Part shown: piece by piece, positions 40,446 through 49,484 of the stretch
How positions within the stretch are numbered: position 1 is the first letter of the stretch
Layout: the number at the start of each line of letters is the position of its first letter
Origin: Pseudomonas anuradhapurensis
GTDB lineage: Bacteria; Pseudomonadota; Gammaproteobacteria; Pseudomonadales; Pseudomonadaceae
Length of the DNA stretch: 64,000 nt
Reading direction: 5' to 3'
NCBI RefSeq assembly: GCF_014269225.2
Contig: NZ_CP077097.1
Span: 1,866,001 to 1,930,000 of the forward strand
Translations under genes and position numbers: made by a program
Notes under the pieces: generated by a model
What the model was told of the DNA's origin: nothing
The model's input: the letters and a program-made list of their open reading frames with translations, nothing else
The model's database searches: none

Positions 40446-40964
40446 ATGGCAACTCCCGCCTACATGGCCGTCACCGGCGAAAAACAAGGCCTGATCACCG
40501 CTGGCGCGTTCACCGCCGACTCGGTAGGCAACACCTACCAGGAAGGTCACGAAGACCAGGTCATGGTCCAGGGCTTCGAACACGAAGTGATCATCCCGCG
40601 TGATCCACAGTCCGGCCAGCCGACGGGTCAGCGCGTGCACAAGCCGGTGAAGATCACCAAGGTCTTCGACAAGGCTTCGCCGCTGCTGCTGGCCGCCCTG
40701 ACCTCGGGCGAGCGCATGACCAAGGTCGAGATCAAGTGGTACCGCACCTCGGCCCAGGGCACCCAGGAGCACTACTACACCACCGTCCTGGAAGACGCGA
40801 TCATCGTCGACATCAAGGACTACATGCACAACTGCCAGGACCCGGCCAACGCCCACTTCACCCACCTGGAAGACGTGTATTTCACCTACCGCAAGATCAC
40901 CTGGACCCACGAAGTGTCCGGTACTTCCGGTTCTGACGACTGGCGCGCACCGGTCGCCGGCTAA
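40446..40964 (+). CDS. hcp: Type VI secretion tube protein Hcp
   Basis: Forms the hexameric rings of the T6SS inner tube and carries small effectors. It is 172 aa. The start MATPAYMAVTGEKQGLIT and the C-terminal HTHLEDVYFTYRKITWTHE-type region (seen as HFTHLEDVYFTYRKITW) are Hcp signatures. The ATG at 40446 has GGAGAG upstream; the longer frame to 40371 starts inside the promoter. It is the first gene of an orphan hcp-vgrG-rhs module; no tss structural genes occur in the window, so it must use an apparatus encoded elsewhere. Confidence 0.95.
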   Translation: MATPAYMAVTGEKQGLITAGAFTADSVGNTYQEGHEDQVMVQGFEHEVIIPRDPQSGQPTGQRVHKPVKITKVFDKASPLLLAALTSGERMTKVEIKWYRTSAQGTQEHYYTTVLEDAIIVDIKDYMHNCQDPANAHFTHLEDVYFTYRKITWTHEVSGTSGSDDWRAPVAG

Positions 40965-41018
40965 GGCTCGGGGTCTCTGGGTGATCGACGCCAGCGTTGC
41001 ATCGCCCATGAGATCGAG

Positions 41019-41190
41019 CGCCGCCCACGCGGCGCATCGCGGATGAATCCGCTCCTGCATCGGTTGCAAAGTGCCGCACCTGTGAGGCCCTGGTTGCCTG
41101 CCTGATCGGCCCGACGCGATGTTTCGGCTGGCGCCGCTGCCCGCCTGCCTGCAGGAGTGGATTCATCCGCGATGCGCCGCGTGAGCGGCG
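41019..41190. repeat. Long inverted REP-like repeat between hcp and vgrG
   Basis: Two 41-bp arms (41019-41059 and 41150-41190) are near-perfect inverted copies with 90 bp between them; the core is GCATCGCGGATGAATCCGC. The structure could reduce read-through, giving more hcp than vgrG-rhs transcript. Confidence 0.75.
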
Positions 41191-41234
41191 CGCTACCCCG
41201 AGGTCGTTTCACTCCCCAGGAAAGAGGGACAAGG

Positions 41235-44200
41235 ATGTTTGCCGCCGCAAACCAGACCCATTTCAGCCTGCACATCGACGGCCTGGAGCACGACTTCCAG
41301 GTCCTCGCCTTCGACGGCAAGGAAGCCATCAGCCAGCCCTACGCCATCGACCTGGAGCTGGTCAGCGAACGTCCCTCGCTGGACCTGGAGAGCCTGCTGC
41401 ACAAGCCCGCGTTCCTTCAGTTGGGCGATGCCGGACGCGGCCTGCATGGGCTGATCTACCGCGCCGCGCAAGGCGAGGCGGGCAAGCGCCTGACCCGCTA
41501 CCAGGTGACCCTGCGCCCGCAGCTGGCCTACCTGGCCCACCGTATCAACCAGCGCATGTTCCAGCACATGAACGTGCCGAAGATCATCGCCCAGGTGCTG
41601 GAGGAGCATGGCATCCTCGCCAACGCCTACCAGTTCCAGCTGGGCGCCGTTTACCCGGACCGCGAGTATTGCGTGCAATACGACGAGTCCAATTTGCAGT
41701 TCATCCAGCGGTTGTGTGAAGAAGAGGGCATCCACTACCACTTCCGCCACAGCGCCGCTGGCCATCAACTGGTGTTTGGCGACGACCAGACGGTGTTCCC
41801 CAAGCTGGCGCCGGTGGCCTACCAGCAGGATGCCGGGCTGGTGGCCGACACGCCGATGATCAAGCGCTTCGGCCTGCGCGTGGAAACCCGCACCAGCAGC
41901 GTCACCCGCCGCGACTACGACTTCAAGAAGCCGCTGATCCAGCTCGAGGGCGAGTCGGTCAGCCACGCCGAGCCCGAGCTCGAAGACTACGACTACCCCG
42001 GGCGCTTCCTTGACCGCACCCGGGGCAAGCACCTGGCCACCCGCGCCCTCGAGCGCCATCGCAGCGACTTTCGCCTGGCCGAGGGCCGCAGCGACCAGCC
42101 GCTGCTGGTCAGTGGGCACTTCCTGCCGCTGACCGCGCACCTGAATGCAGCCTGGAACGACCTGTGGCTGCTCACCGAAGTGCGCCACCAGGGCCGCCAG
42201 CCGCAGGTGCTGGAAGAAGCCATCACCAGCGACGTCGACCCGCGCGTCGACGGGTTCCAGCAGGGCTACCGCAACTTCTTCAGCGCCACCCCCTGGGAAG
42301 CGGTCTACCGTCCGCCGCTGAACCACCCCAAGCCGCGCATCCTCGGCACCCAGCGCGCCGTGGTCAGCGGCCCCGAGGGTGAGGAGATCTATTGCGATGA
42401 GTTCGGCCGGGTCAAGGTGCAGTTCTTCTGGGACCGCGAAGGCCAGGCCGACGACAAGTCCAGCGTGTGGATGCGCGTGGCCTCCGGCTGGGCCGGGCAG
42501 GGCATCGCCGGCCTGCAGCTGCCGCGGGTGGGCATGGAAGTGCTGGTCAGCTTCCTCGAAGGCGACCCCGACCAGCCGCTGGTGACCGGCTGCCTGTACC
42601 ACGGCGTGAACATGCCGCACTACAAGCTGCCCGAGCTGAAGACCCTGGCGACGATCAAGAGCAAGGAATACAAGGGCAGCCGCAACAACGAACTGCGCAT
42701 TGACGACACCACCAGCGAGATCAGCATCGCCCTGCGCAGCGACCATGGCGCCAGTGCCCTGAACCTCGGCTACCTGACCCACCCACGGCCGAGCGGCGGT
42801 GCGCCACGGGGTGAAGGCTTCGAGCTGCGCACCGATCGCCACGGCGCCGTGCGCGCCGCCGGCGGTCTACTGCTCACCACCGAACCGCGCCCGAACGAAG
42901 CCAAGCACCACAAGGACCTGCCCGAGACCGCCGAACGCCTGGCCACTGCCAGCGAGCAGCAGGACAGCCTGGCGGAACTGGCCAAGCAGATGCAGGCCCA
43001 GGAACCCGGCGACCAGGATCAGGTCGCCAAGGACCTGCACGCCCAGCACCTGGGCATCCTCGGCAGTGGTCCGGTCAACCAGAGCGCCAACGAGTTCCCC
43101 GAGTTCGCCCAGCCTCACCTGGTGCTGTCGAGCCCGGCCGGCATCGCCCTGACCACGCCTGGCCCGAACCACATCACCAGCGGCAGCCACCTGGCGCTGA
43201 GCAGCACCGGGCATACCAGCCTGTCGATCGGCAAGCGCCTGTTGGCCAGTGCCAGCCAGGGCATGCGCCTGTTCGTGCAGAGCCTGGGCTGGAAACTGGT
43301 GTCGGCCTCCGGCGACATCGACATCCGCGCCCTGAAAGACAACATCAACCTGCTGGCCAAGCTCGACATCACCGCCAACGCCGAGCGCATCGTGCTCACC
43401 GCCAAGACCGAGCTGGTAATCCAGGGCGGCGGCAGCGCCACCACCTACAACGCCGGCGGCATCACCCACGTCACCAGCGGCAACTACACCGCCCATGCCG
43501 CGAAGTTTGCGCACATCGGTGCGGCGAGCAAGGCCGGCACCTTCCCCGAGCCGCCGAAACCCGGCAAGGGCGACCTGGAGCTGCTGTACCAGTACGCCAA
43601 CAGCAAGGGTGTGAAGACCGGCGACTACGACGTGCTCGACGCGCTGGGCAAGTCGATCAAGGGCACGCTCGACGGCAACGGTTTCAACCAGGCCAGCGGC
43701 GCTGCCGCCGGCCCGCTGTGGGTCGACTTCGGTCTCGACCCGGCCGACACCTGGGCCGAGGGCAGCCACTTCGGCCCCGGTAGCTGGCCGGCGAAGACCG
43801 AGTTCAACGATATCGCCCCGGGCCAGCAGGCCGTGGTGGGTGAGGTGCTGAGCGCCGGCAAAGGCGAGGACGGGCTGCTGGGCAAGGGCCTGGCACTGGC
43901 ACAGCAAGGCATGGACAAGGGCAAGGGACTGATGCAGAACGCGATGGCACAAGGTAAATCGATGGCCCAGGGCCTGATGGGCCCGGGCGGCAACAGCCTG
44001 CTGGAACAGGGCAAGGCCCTGGCCGGCACCGGCATGCAACTGGCGAAAAGCGGCCAGGCCGCACTGCACAAGGCGCAACAGGTCAAGGCCGCCGTCGGCG
44101 GCGACACCGGCGCCATGGCCCAGCTGGCCAGCAACGTGGTGCCCGGCGCTGCGCCCACGCTCAAGGCCGCCAGCGCCCTCAAGCAACTGCCGAGCCTGCC

Positions 44201-44255
44201 CAAGCTCAGCGCCCCGGCTAACCCGGCCAAGCTGAACCATGAGGTGCTGGCATGA
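41235..44255 (+). CDS. vgrG: T6SS spike protein VgrG with C-terminal extension
   Basis: Trimeric spike (TssI) at the tip of the Hcp tube, 1006 aa. The gp27-like base occupies about residues 1-370, with the gp5 OB fold around 390 (CDEFGRVKVQFFWDREG, SSVWMRVASGWAG). The DUF2345 beta-helix spans about 525-760 (SPAGIALTTPGPNH). A low-complexity helical tail follows from about 870, with repeated QGMDKGKGL, AQGKSMAQGL and EQGKALAGTG units. The ATG at 41235 follows gagggacaagg. Its stop overlaps the rhs start (ATGA), so the tail may dock the Rhs effector. Confidence 0.95.
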   Translation: MFAAANQTHFSLHIDGLEHDFQVLAFDGKEAISQPYAIDLELVSERPSLDLESLLHKPAFLQLGDAGRGLHGLIYRAAQGEAGKRLTRYQVTLRPQLAYLAHRINQRMFQHMNVPKIIAQVLEEHGILANAYQFQLGAVYPDREYCVQYDESNLQFIQRLCEEEGIHYHFRHSAAGHQLVFGDDQTVFPKLAPVAYQQDAGLVADTPMIKRFGLRVETRTSSVTRRDYDFKKPLIQLEGESVSHAEPELEDYDYPGRFLDRTRGKHLATRALERHRSDFRLAEGRSDQPLLVSGHFLPLTAHLNAAWNDLWLLTEVRHQGRQPQVLEEAITSDVDPRVDGFQQGYRNFFSATPWEAVYRPPLNHPKPRILGTQRAVVSGPEGEEIYCDEFGRVKVQFFWDREGQADDKSSVWMRVASGWAGQGIAGLQLPRVGMEVLVSFLEGDPDQPLVTGCLYHGVNMPHYKLPELKTLATIKSKEYKGSRNNELRIDDTTSEISIALRSDHGASALNLGYLTHPRPSGGAPRGEGFELRTDRHGAVRAAGGLLLTTEPRPNEAKHHKDLPETAERLATASEQQDSLAELAKQMQAQEPGDQDQVAKDLHAQHLGILGSGPVNQSANEFPEFAQPHLVLSSPAGIALTTPGPNHITSGSHLALSSTGHTSLSIGKRLLASASQGMRLFVQSLGWKLVSASGDIDIRALKDNINLLAKLDITANAERIVLTAKTELVIQGGGSATTYNAGGITHVTSGNYTAHAAKFAHIGAASKAGTFPEPPKPGKGDLELLYQYANSKGVKTGDYDVLDALGKSIKGTLDGNGFNQASGAAAGPLWVDFGLDPADTWAEGSHFGPGSWPAKTEFNDIAPGQQAVVGEVLSAGKGEDGLLGKGLALAQQGMDKGKGLMQNAMAQGKSMAQGLMGPGGNSLLEQGKALAGTGMQLAKSGQAALHKAQQVKAAVGGDTGAMAQLASNVVPGAAPTLKAASALKQLPSLPKLSAPANPAKLNHEVLA

Positions 44256-47200
44256 CCGACGCCAAACAACGCGAACCCCAGGTCGCCGTCGCCCCGCTCA
44301 ACACCATCGACGCCAAGGACGTCGGCCGTGGCGCCGCCGCCTTCGATGCCTGGCTGCAGTCGGTCAGCGGCGGCTACGTCACCCTCGAACGGATCAAGAC
44401 CGTGGCCGGCGCCTTGCCGGTGGTGGGCAACATCATGGCCCTGGTCGATGCCCTGGGCGACGTGGTGACGCTGGTCAAGAGCAAGAACCGCCAGCTGCTC
44501 GACTGGGTCAGCCTGGGCATCAACCTGATCGGCGTGCTGCCGGCACCGCCAACCATGGCCGCGGCGCGCATGAGCCTGCGCCCGACCCTGTTCCTGGTGC
44601 GCCAGGAGCTGCGCAACAGCGCCAAGATGCTGCTGGGCGATGCGCTGATCCAGGTACTGATCGGCCACCTCAACGCGACCATCGCCGGCACCATCGACGA
44701 CTTCGTGGCCAAGGCGCAGCCGAAGATCGCCGGCATCCTGGCCGACGCCGGCGCGTTGGGCATAAAGATGACCAGCGAGATCGCCACCGGGCTGGAGAAG
44801 GTCGCCCTGGGCCAGCTGGACGCCAAGGGTGACCTGTCGAAGGCGGGCAAACAGGTGTCCGCCGCCGCCGACAAGCTGCTCAACGACCCGAAGGCGGCGT
44901 TCAGCAACATCTTCGGTGCCGTGCACAACGCCTACAAGGCCGCCGGCAAGGGGCTGGCCAACAGCGCCACGAGCAAACTGCTGCCGGATCAGATCAAGAC
45001 CAAGGTCCTGGCCAACACCGGGCAACTGCGCGCGCTGGGGCCGGAGATGGCGCGGCAGTTGAACAAGCTGGCGGACCCGGGCACGCAGATGAGCATCGGC
45101 TGGATGCTGAATGTGCTGAGCGGGGCGGTGAAGGGCTTTCGCAAGCGCAACAGGAATGGGCAGCCGGGGGTGAGCAAGCCGGGGACCGTGACGCAGGTGC
45201 AGCGGGAGAAGGGCAAGGGCGAGTTGGCGGTCAGCAGTGCCCAGGCCAAGGCCACTCAAACACCAAGCCCTGTAGAGCCTGGCTGCCCGATCCCCAGGCC
45301 GACGCCGAAGTCCACCACCGGGCGCAGTATCAGTTTCGCCCTGGGTTCCGAATTCATCATCCACACGGATTTCAGCCTGCCCGGCGCATTCCCGATCGAT
45401 TGGCAGCGCATCTATCACTCCCGCCTGGCCGAGTATGACCAAGGTTGCCTGGGGGCTCGTTGGGTCACCGAATTCACCACCCGCATCGACGTGGTGGGCA
45501 ACGGCCTGCTGTTCCATGACTTCGATGGCCGCAGCCATGAATTCGAGTTGCCCAAGGTCGGCAAGTCGCAGTTCAACGCCATCGAGGACCTGCTGCTGGT
45601 ACGCAGCAGCGACGATGAGCTGGTGATCTGCCGTGGTTTCGTGCGCAAGGAGTATTACCTGCGCGTGGGCGACCGCTATTACCTGCGCAAGGTCCTGCTG
45701 CAGAACGATGCCGGTTGCATGCTGCACTACGAGCATCATCACGAGGGGCGTCCGGTGCTGTCGGACATCATCACCTTCCAGGGCGATGTGAAGGACGTGC
45801 TGCGCCACCTCGGCACCTTGATCGATGACCACGGCCAGATCACCGGCCTGTGGGAGATGCGCGACGGCCAGCCGCTGCGTCAGCTGTGCGCCTACCACTA
45901 CGACAGTCAGGGCGACCTCGTTGCGGCCCAGGATGAGCACGGCGCTGCCTGGCACTACCAGTACCAGAATCACCTGGTTACCCGTTACACCGACCGCACC
46001 GGTCGCGGCATGAACCTGCAGTGGGATGGTAGCGCCTCCGACGCCAAGGCCATTCGCGAATGGGCCGATGACGGTAGTTACGACACCCGCCTGGAATGGG
46101 ACGAGAACATTCGCCTGACCTACGTCACCGACGCCCACGGCCAGGAGACCTGGTACTACTACGACATCCTCGGCCACCTGTACCGCGTGCGCTATCCGGA
46201 TGAGCGCTCGGAGTGGATCTTCCGTGACGAGCGCAAGAATGTGGTGCGCCATGTGCACGCCGACGGCAGCGAAGACCGTTACGACTACGACGAGCAAGGC
46301 AGCGTCATCCGTCATATCCGGGCTGACCACAGTCAGATCCACATCGCCTATGACGACCGCCGCCATCCGATCAAGATCCGCGATGCCGAAGGTGGCCTGT
46401 GGCTGCGTGATTACGACAAGAAAGGCAACCTGGTCGAGACCACCGACCCGCTGGGCAACAAGACCGAGTTCGCCTACACGCCTTCCGGGCTGGTCAAGGC
46501 GATCAAGGATGCCAACGGCAACGAGAAGAAGCTGGCCTACAACGCCGCGGATCAACTGGTCGCATACACCGACTGTTCGGGCAAGACCAGTCAATGGGAA
46601 TACGACGACTTCGGCCAGCTGGTGCAGTTCACCGATGCGGCGGGCAACAAGACGGTCTACCAATACAAGGCCGGCCAGCTGGCAAAAGTCATTCATCCGG
46701 ACGCCACCGAAGAGCGCTTCGAGCGCGATGCCGAAGGCCGGTTATTGGCCCACGTTGACGCACTGGACCGCTGCACCACCTGGGCCTACAACGCTGTGGG
46801 CCTGCTCGCCGAGCGGGTGGATGCCAATGAACACACGCTGCGTTATCGCTGGGACAAACTCGGCCGCCTGATCGGCCTGGAGAACGAGAACGAGAGCAAG
46901 GCTGACTTCCTCTACGACCCGGTCGGGCGTTTGCTGCAGGAGCAAGGCTTCGACGGGTTGGTGACGCGTTACCAGTACGATGCTGATACGGGCCGGCTGG
47001 CAAGTACCCAGGTCGGCCAGCGCCGCATCGACATCACCTTCGACCCGGTGGGGCGCCTGGTTTCACGGGTTGCCAGCCAAGGAGATCAAAGTCAGGAAGA
47101 GACCTTTGCCTACGATGGCAACGGCAACCTGATCCAGGCGATCAACGCCGCCAGCAAGCTGCAATGGTTCCATGACCAGGCGGGCAACCTGACCCGCGAG

Positions 47201-48925
47201 CACCAGTATTACCTCGGCACCGAGGTGCCGATGGTCGCGGTGTGGCAGCACGAGTACGACGCCCTCAACAACCGTATCGCGACCGTTCGCCCCGATGGCC
47301 ACAAGGTCAGCGTGCTCACCTACGGCAGCGGCCACGTGCTGGGCATGACCCTCGACCAGCATGAACTGCTGGCCTACGAGCGCGATGACCTGCACCGCGA
47401 AGTGGTCCGGCATCAGGGCAACCAGCTGATGCAGGCCCAGAGCTGGGACCCGGCTGGCCGCCTGCAAGAGCAGTTGCTGGGTAGCCACGATGGCAAGTCC
47501 ACGTTGCTCAAGCGCCAGTACCAGTACGATGCCGTGGGCCAGCTGACCGATATCCACGATACCCGTCGTGGTCACCTGGCCTATCGGTATGACCCGGTCG
47601 GGCGCCTGCTGCAAGCCACCAGCCGCCTCGGTGTCGAGACCTTCGCCTTCGACCCGGCCGGCAACGTGCTGGACGACAAGACCCAGGAGCTCAACCGTCC
47701 GCTGGAAAGCGACCCGCGCCGCAACAAGCTGATGGACAACCTGCTGCGTGAATATGCCGGGACCCACTACCAGTACGACGAACGCGGCAACCTGATCCAT
47801 CGCCTGCACAACGGCGAAAAAGCACGCCTCAGCTGGGACCTGTTCGACCGTTTGGTGCGCTTCGACGATGACAAGCTCAGCGTGGTGTACAGCTACGACG
47901 CTCTGGGCCGCCGTCTGCACAAGCACTCCACCGCGCACCACCAGGATGATCCGCGGGCGGGCAGTGGCTGGAACCAGATGCAGCGGGCCAAGCGCCAGCG
48001 CGAACTGGGCTGTGGTTACACCTTGTATGGCTGGGATGGGGACAATCTTGCCTGGGAAAGCTCACCGCCGCAGGGTGAGGGCGAGACCGGGCGCACCGTG
48101 CATTACCTGTATGAGCCGGGCAGCTTCGTGCCGGTCGTCCAGGCACAACGAAACAGCCCGATCCGCCTGCTGCGCCAGCCGGACTGGAGCGACCGGGAAT
48201 ACGATTTTGATCAGGACCCGCTGTGGCACACCGAGGTCAAGCCGCAGGCATTCGATGCGATTCTCTGGTATCAGTGTGACCATCTGGGTACGCCGATGGA
48301 GCTGACCGACCATAACGGTGAGATGGCATGGACGGCACAGTACAAGGCATGGGGTGAGGTCAAGGAAACCCGCTCGGAGTGGGCCAAGCAAGTCGGCCTG
48401 AGCAACCCGATGCGGTTCCAGGGGCAGTACCATGATCATGAGACCGGGCTGCATTACAACCGGTATCGGTACTATGATCCCAGGGTTGGACGGTTCGTAA
48501 ACCAGGACCCGATTAGCTACGCTGGTGGATTAAATCTTTTCGCTTACGCGCCTAGCCCGGTCAATTGGACCGACCCTTTGGGTTTGACCTCTGATTGGGC
48601 GTTAGAGGTGAATATGCCATATGAACGATACCCGGAAGCATCCCAGCATATACTGGACGCTCAGGCTCAAGGGCATCCGAGTATCTTGACATGGGACCCT
48701 AAGGATGCACCTAAGCGAAGAAGAGAATCCCAGGGCAATAAGCCGAAAGTCCCAGAAATGGATCTAGATGAATATCCTCCGGCATCAACGCGCGAAGGGG
48801 GGAAAGGGGCAAGTATTAGAGCGATTTCGTCTTCCGACAACCGAGGGGCAGGGGCGTTCCTAGGTAATAAGTGTAGGAATCTGAAGCCTGGAGAAAAATT
48901 TAAAGTTAACGTGATTAAGGAATGA
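44252..48925 (+). CDS. rhs: Rhs effector with NucA/NucB-type DNase tip
   Basis: A 1557-aa polymorphic toxin. Residues 1-310 are a non-PAAR N-terminal region with two hydrophobic stretches (ALPVVGNIMALVDALG and LGINLIGVLPAPPT). The conserved Rhs start (IPRPTPKSTTGRSISFALGS) and many YD repeats follow to about 1400, then the core RFVNQDPISYAGGLNLFAY and the cleavage motif PVNWTDPLGL (Asp1441). The last 112 residues are low-GC and match NucA/NucB nucleases: YERYPEASQHILDAQAQGH, DEYPPAST (Asp1506-Glu1507), REGGKGAS, SSDNRGAGAFLG. Predicted action: cutting DNA in recipient cells after T6SS delivery. The cognate immunity gene starts 10 bp downstream. Confidence 0.93.
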   Translation: MTDAKQREPQVAVAPLNTIDAKDVGRGAAAFDAWLQSVSGGYVTLERIKTVAGALPVVGNIMALVDALGDVVTLVKSKNRQLLDWVSLGINLIGVLPAPPTMAAARMSLRPTLFLVRQELRNSAKMLLGDALIQVLIGHLNATIAGTIDDFVAKAQPKIAGILADAGALGIKMTSEIATGLEKVALGQLDAKGDLSKAGKQVSAAADKLLNDPKAAFSNIFGAVHNAYKAAGKGLANSATSKLLPDQIKTKVLANTGQLRALGPEMARQLNKLADPGTQMSIGWMLNVLSGAVKGFRKRNRNGQPGVSKPGTVTQVQREKGKGELAVSSAQAKATQTPSPVEPGCPIPRPTPKSTTGRSISFALGSEFIIHTDFSLPGAFPIDWQRIYHSRLAEYDQGCLGARWVTEFTTRIDVVGNGLLFHDFDGRSHEFELPKVGKSQFNAIEDLLLVRSSDDELVICRGFVRKEYYLRVGDRYYLRKVLLQNDAGCMLHYEHHHEGRPVLSDIITFQGDVKDVLRHLGTLIDDHGQITGLWEMRDGQPLRQLCAYHYDSQGDLVAAQDEHGAAWHYQYQNHLVTRYTDRTGRGMNLQWDGSASDAKAIREWADDGSYDTRLEWDENIRLTYVTDAHGQETWYYYDILGHLYRVRYPDERSEWIFRDERKNVVRHVHADGSEDRYDYDEQGSVIRHIRADHSQIHIAYDDRRHPIKIRDAEGGLWLRDYDKKGNLVETTDPLGNKTEFAYTPSGLVKAIKDANGNEKKLAYNAADQLVAYTDCSGKTSQWEYDDFGQLVQFTDAAGNKTVYQYKAGQLAKVIHPDATEERFERDAEGRLLAHVDALDRCTTWAYNAVGLLAERVDANEHTLRYRWDKLGRLIGLENENESKADFLYDPVGRLLQEQGFDGLVTRYQYDADTGRLASTQVGQRRIDITFDPVGRLVSRVASQGDQSQEETFAYDGNGNLIQAINAASKLQWFHDQAGNLTREHQYYLGTEVPMVAVWQHEYDALNNRIATVRPDGHKVSVLTYGSGHVLGMTLDQHELLAYERDDLHREVVRHQGNQLMQAQSWDPAGRLQEQLLGSHDGKSTLLKRQYQYDAVGQLTDIHDTRRGHLAYRYDPVGRLLQATSRLGVETFAFDPAGNVLDDKTQELNRPLESDPRRNKLMDNLLREYAGTHYQYDERGNLIHRLHNGEKARLSWDLFDRLVRFDDDKLSVVYSYDALGRRLHKHSTAHHQDDPRAGSGWNQMQRAKRQRELGCGYTLYGWDGDNLAWESSPPQGEGETGRTVHYLYEPGSFVPVVQAQRNSPIRLLRQPDWSDREYDFDQDPLWHTEVKPQAFDAILWYQCDHLGTPMELTDHNGEMAWTAQYKAWGEVKETRSEWAKQVGLSNPMRFQGQYHDHETGLHYNRYRYYDPRVGRFVNQDPISYAGGLNLFAYAPSPVNWTDPLGLTSDWALEVNMPYERYPEASQHILDAQAQGHPSILTWDPKDAPKRRRESQGNKPKVPEMDLDEYPPASTREGGKGASIRAISSSDNRGAGAFLGNKCRNLKPGEKFKVNVIKE

Positions 48926-48935
48926 GATAAAAATT

Positions 48936-49388
48936 ATGAATATTTTGGTTTCGTACAATCAAATCTGTGTGTTTGACTCAAATTTAGATGAGCCGTTCAA
49001 TGACTGGTCAGATAACCATGTCAAACAGGGTTTTAGTTGGAGAGAGGGGAGCGTTTCTTTCGGAGCGGTTGAAAATGACGATACTGACTTGGAGGTGGTG
49101 GTAAGTAGCTTAAATCCAGCGATCGATTCTGCCTCGTTTCGTGCGCTCGCAGTCCCGTTTGTAGTTCCTGAAAGCGGGATGATCACTGTTGGGAGTATTG
49201 GCGATGAACATGATGTGGAAATTCCAGCGGGTGTTTACAAGTTAATCTATGAGCTCGGGCGAAAAAAAGGGCAACCATGGTGTCGCCTAACGTTCTGCGT
49301 GGCTTCTGATCCAGTCCCAGAAATAATTCTTGCTGATGAGGAAATATCTGACTGTATTGAGTTCGATATGAAAGCACATCCCGCTTGA
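48936..49388 (+). CDS. Nin/ComJ-like nuclease inhibitor, predicted immunity protein
   Basis: A 150-aa cytoplasmic protein directly after the NucA-type Rhs tip. The pattern SYNQICVFDSN, FNDWSDNHVKQGFSW, GSVSFGA, VPFVVPESGMITVGSI and EIPAGVYKLIYELG follows Bacillus Nin (ComJ) along its length. Nin is the specific inhibitor of NucA, and the two genes are adjacent there too. Predicted role: block the NucA-type DNase of this strain and its kin. The ATG at 48936 lies 10 bp after the rhs stop. GC is far below the chromosome. The last 60 bp recur downstream at 50865. Confidence 0.85.
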   Translation: MNILVSYNQICVFDSNLDEPFNDWSDNHVKQGFSWREGSVSFGAVENDDTDLEVVVSSLNPAIDSASFRALAVPFVVPESGMITVGSIGDEHDVEIPAGVYKLIYELGRKKGQPWCRLTFCVASDPVPEIILADEEISDCIEFDMKAHPA

Positions 49389-49484
49389 TCCTTCGGGCTG
49401 TTCGCGGTGGCGGTCGTAGATGTACGATTCAAGGATGCGAAAGCAAACTTAGGATGGTGTATCAGAGGTGGTTGGGAGGAATTA
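49327..49484. repeat. Direct repeat, copy 1
   Basis: The 3' end of the Nin-like gene and downstream DNA (49327-49453) recurs at 50865-50990 with about 90 percent identity by eye. The block 49457-49484 (GTGTATCAGAGGTGGTT...) recurs at 51066-51093. In copy 2 a 75-bp segment separates the two blocks. Confidence 0.85.

Noticed and set aside
43625..46696. 1023-codon minus-strand open frame across vgrG and rhs
   Set aside because: Antisense shadow of high-GC repeat-rich coding DNA; no signal or motif.
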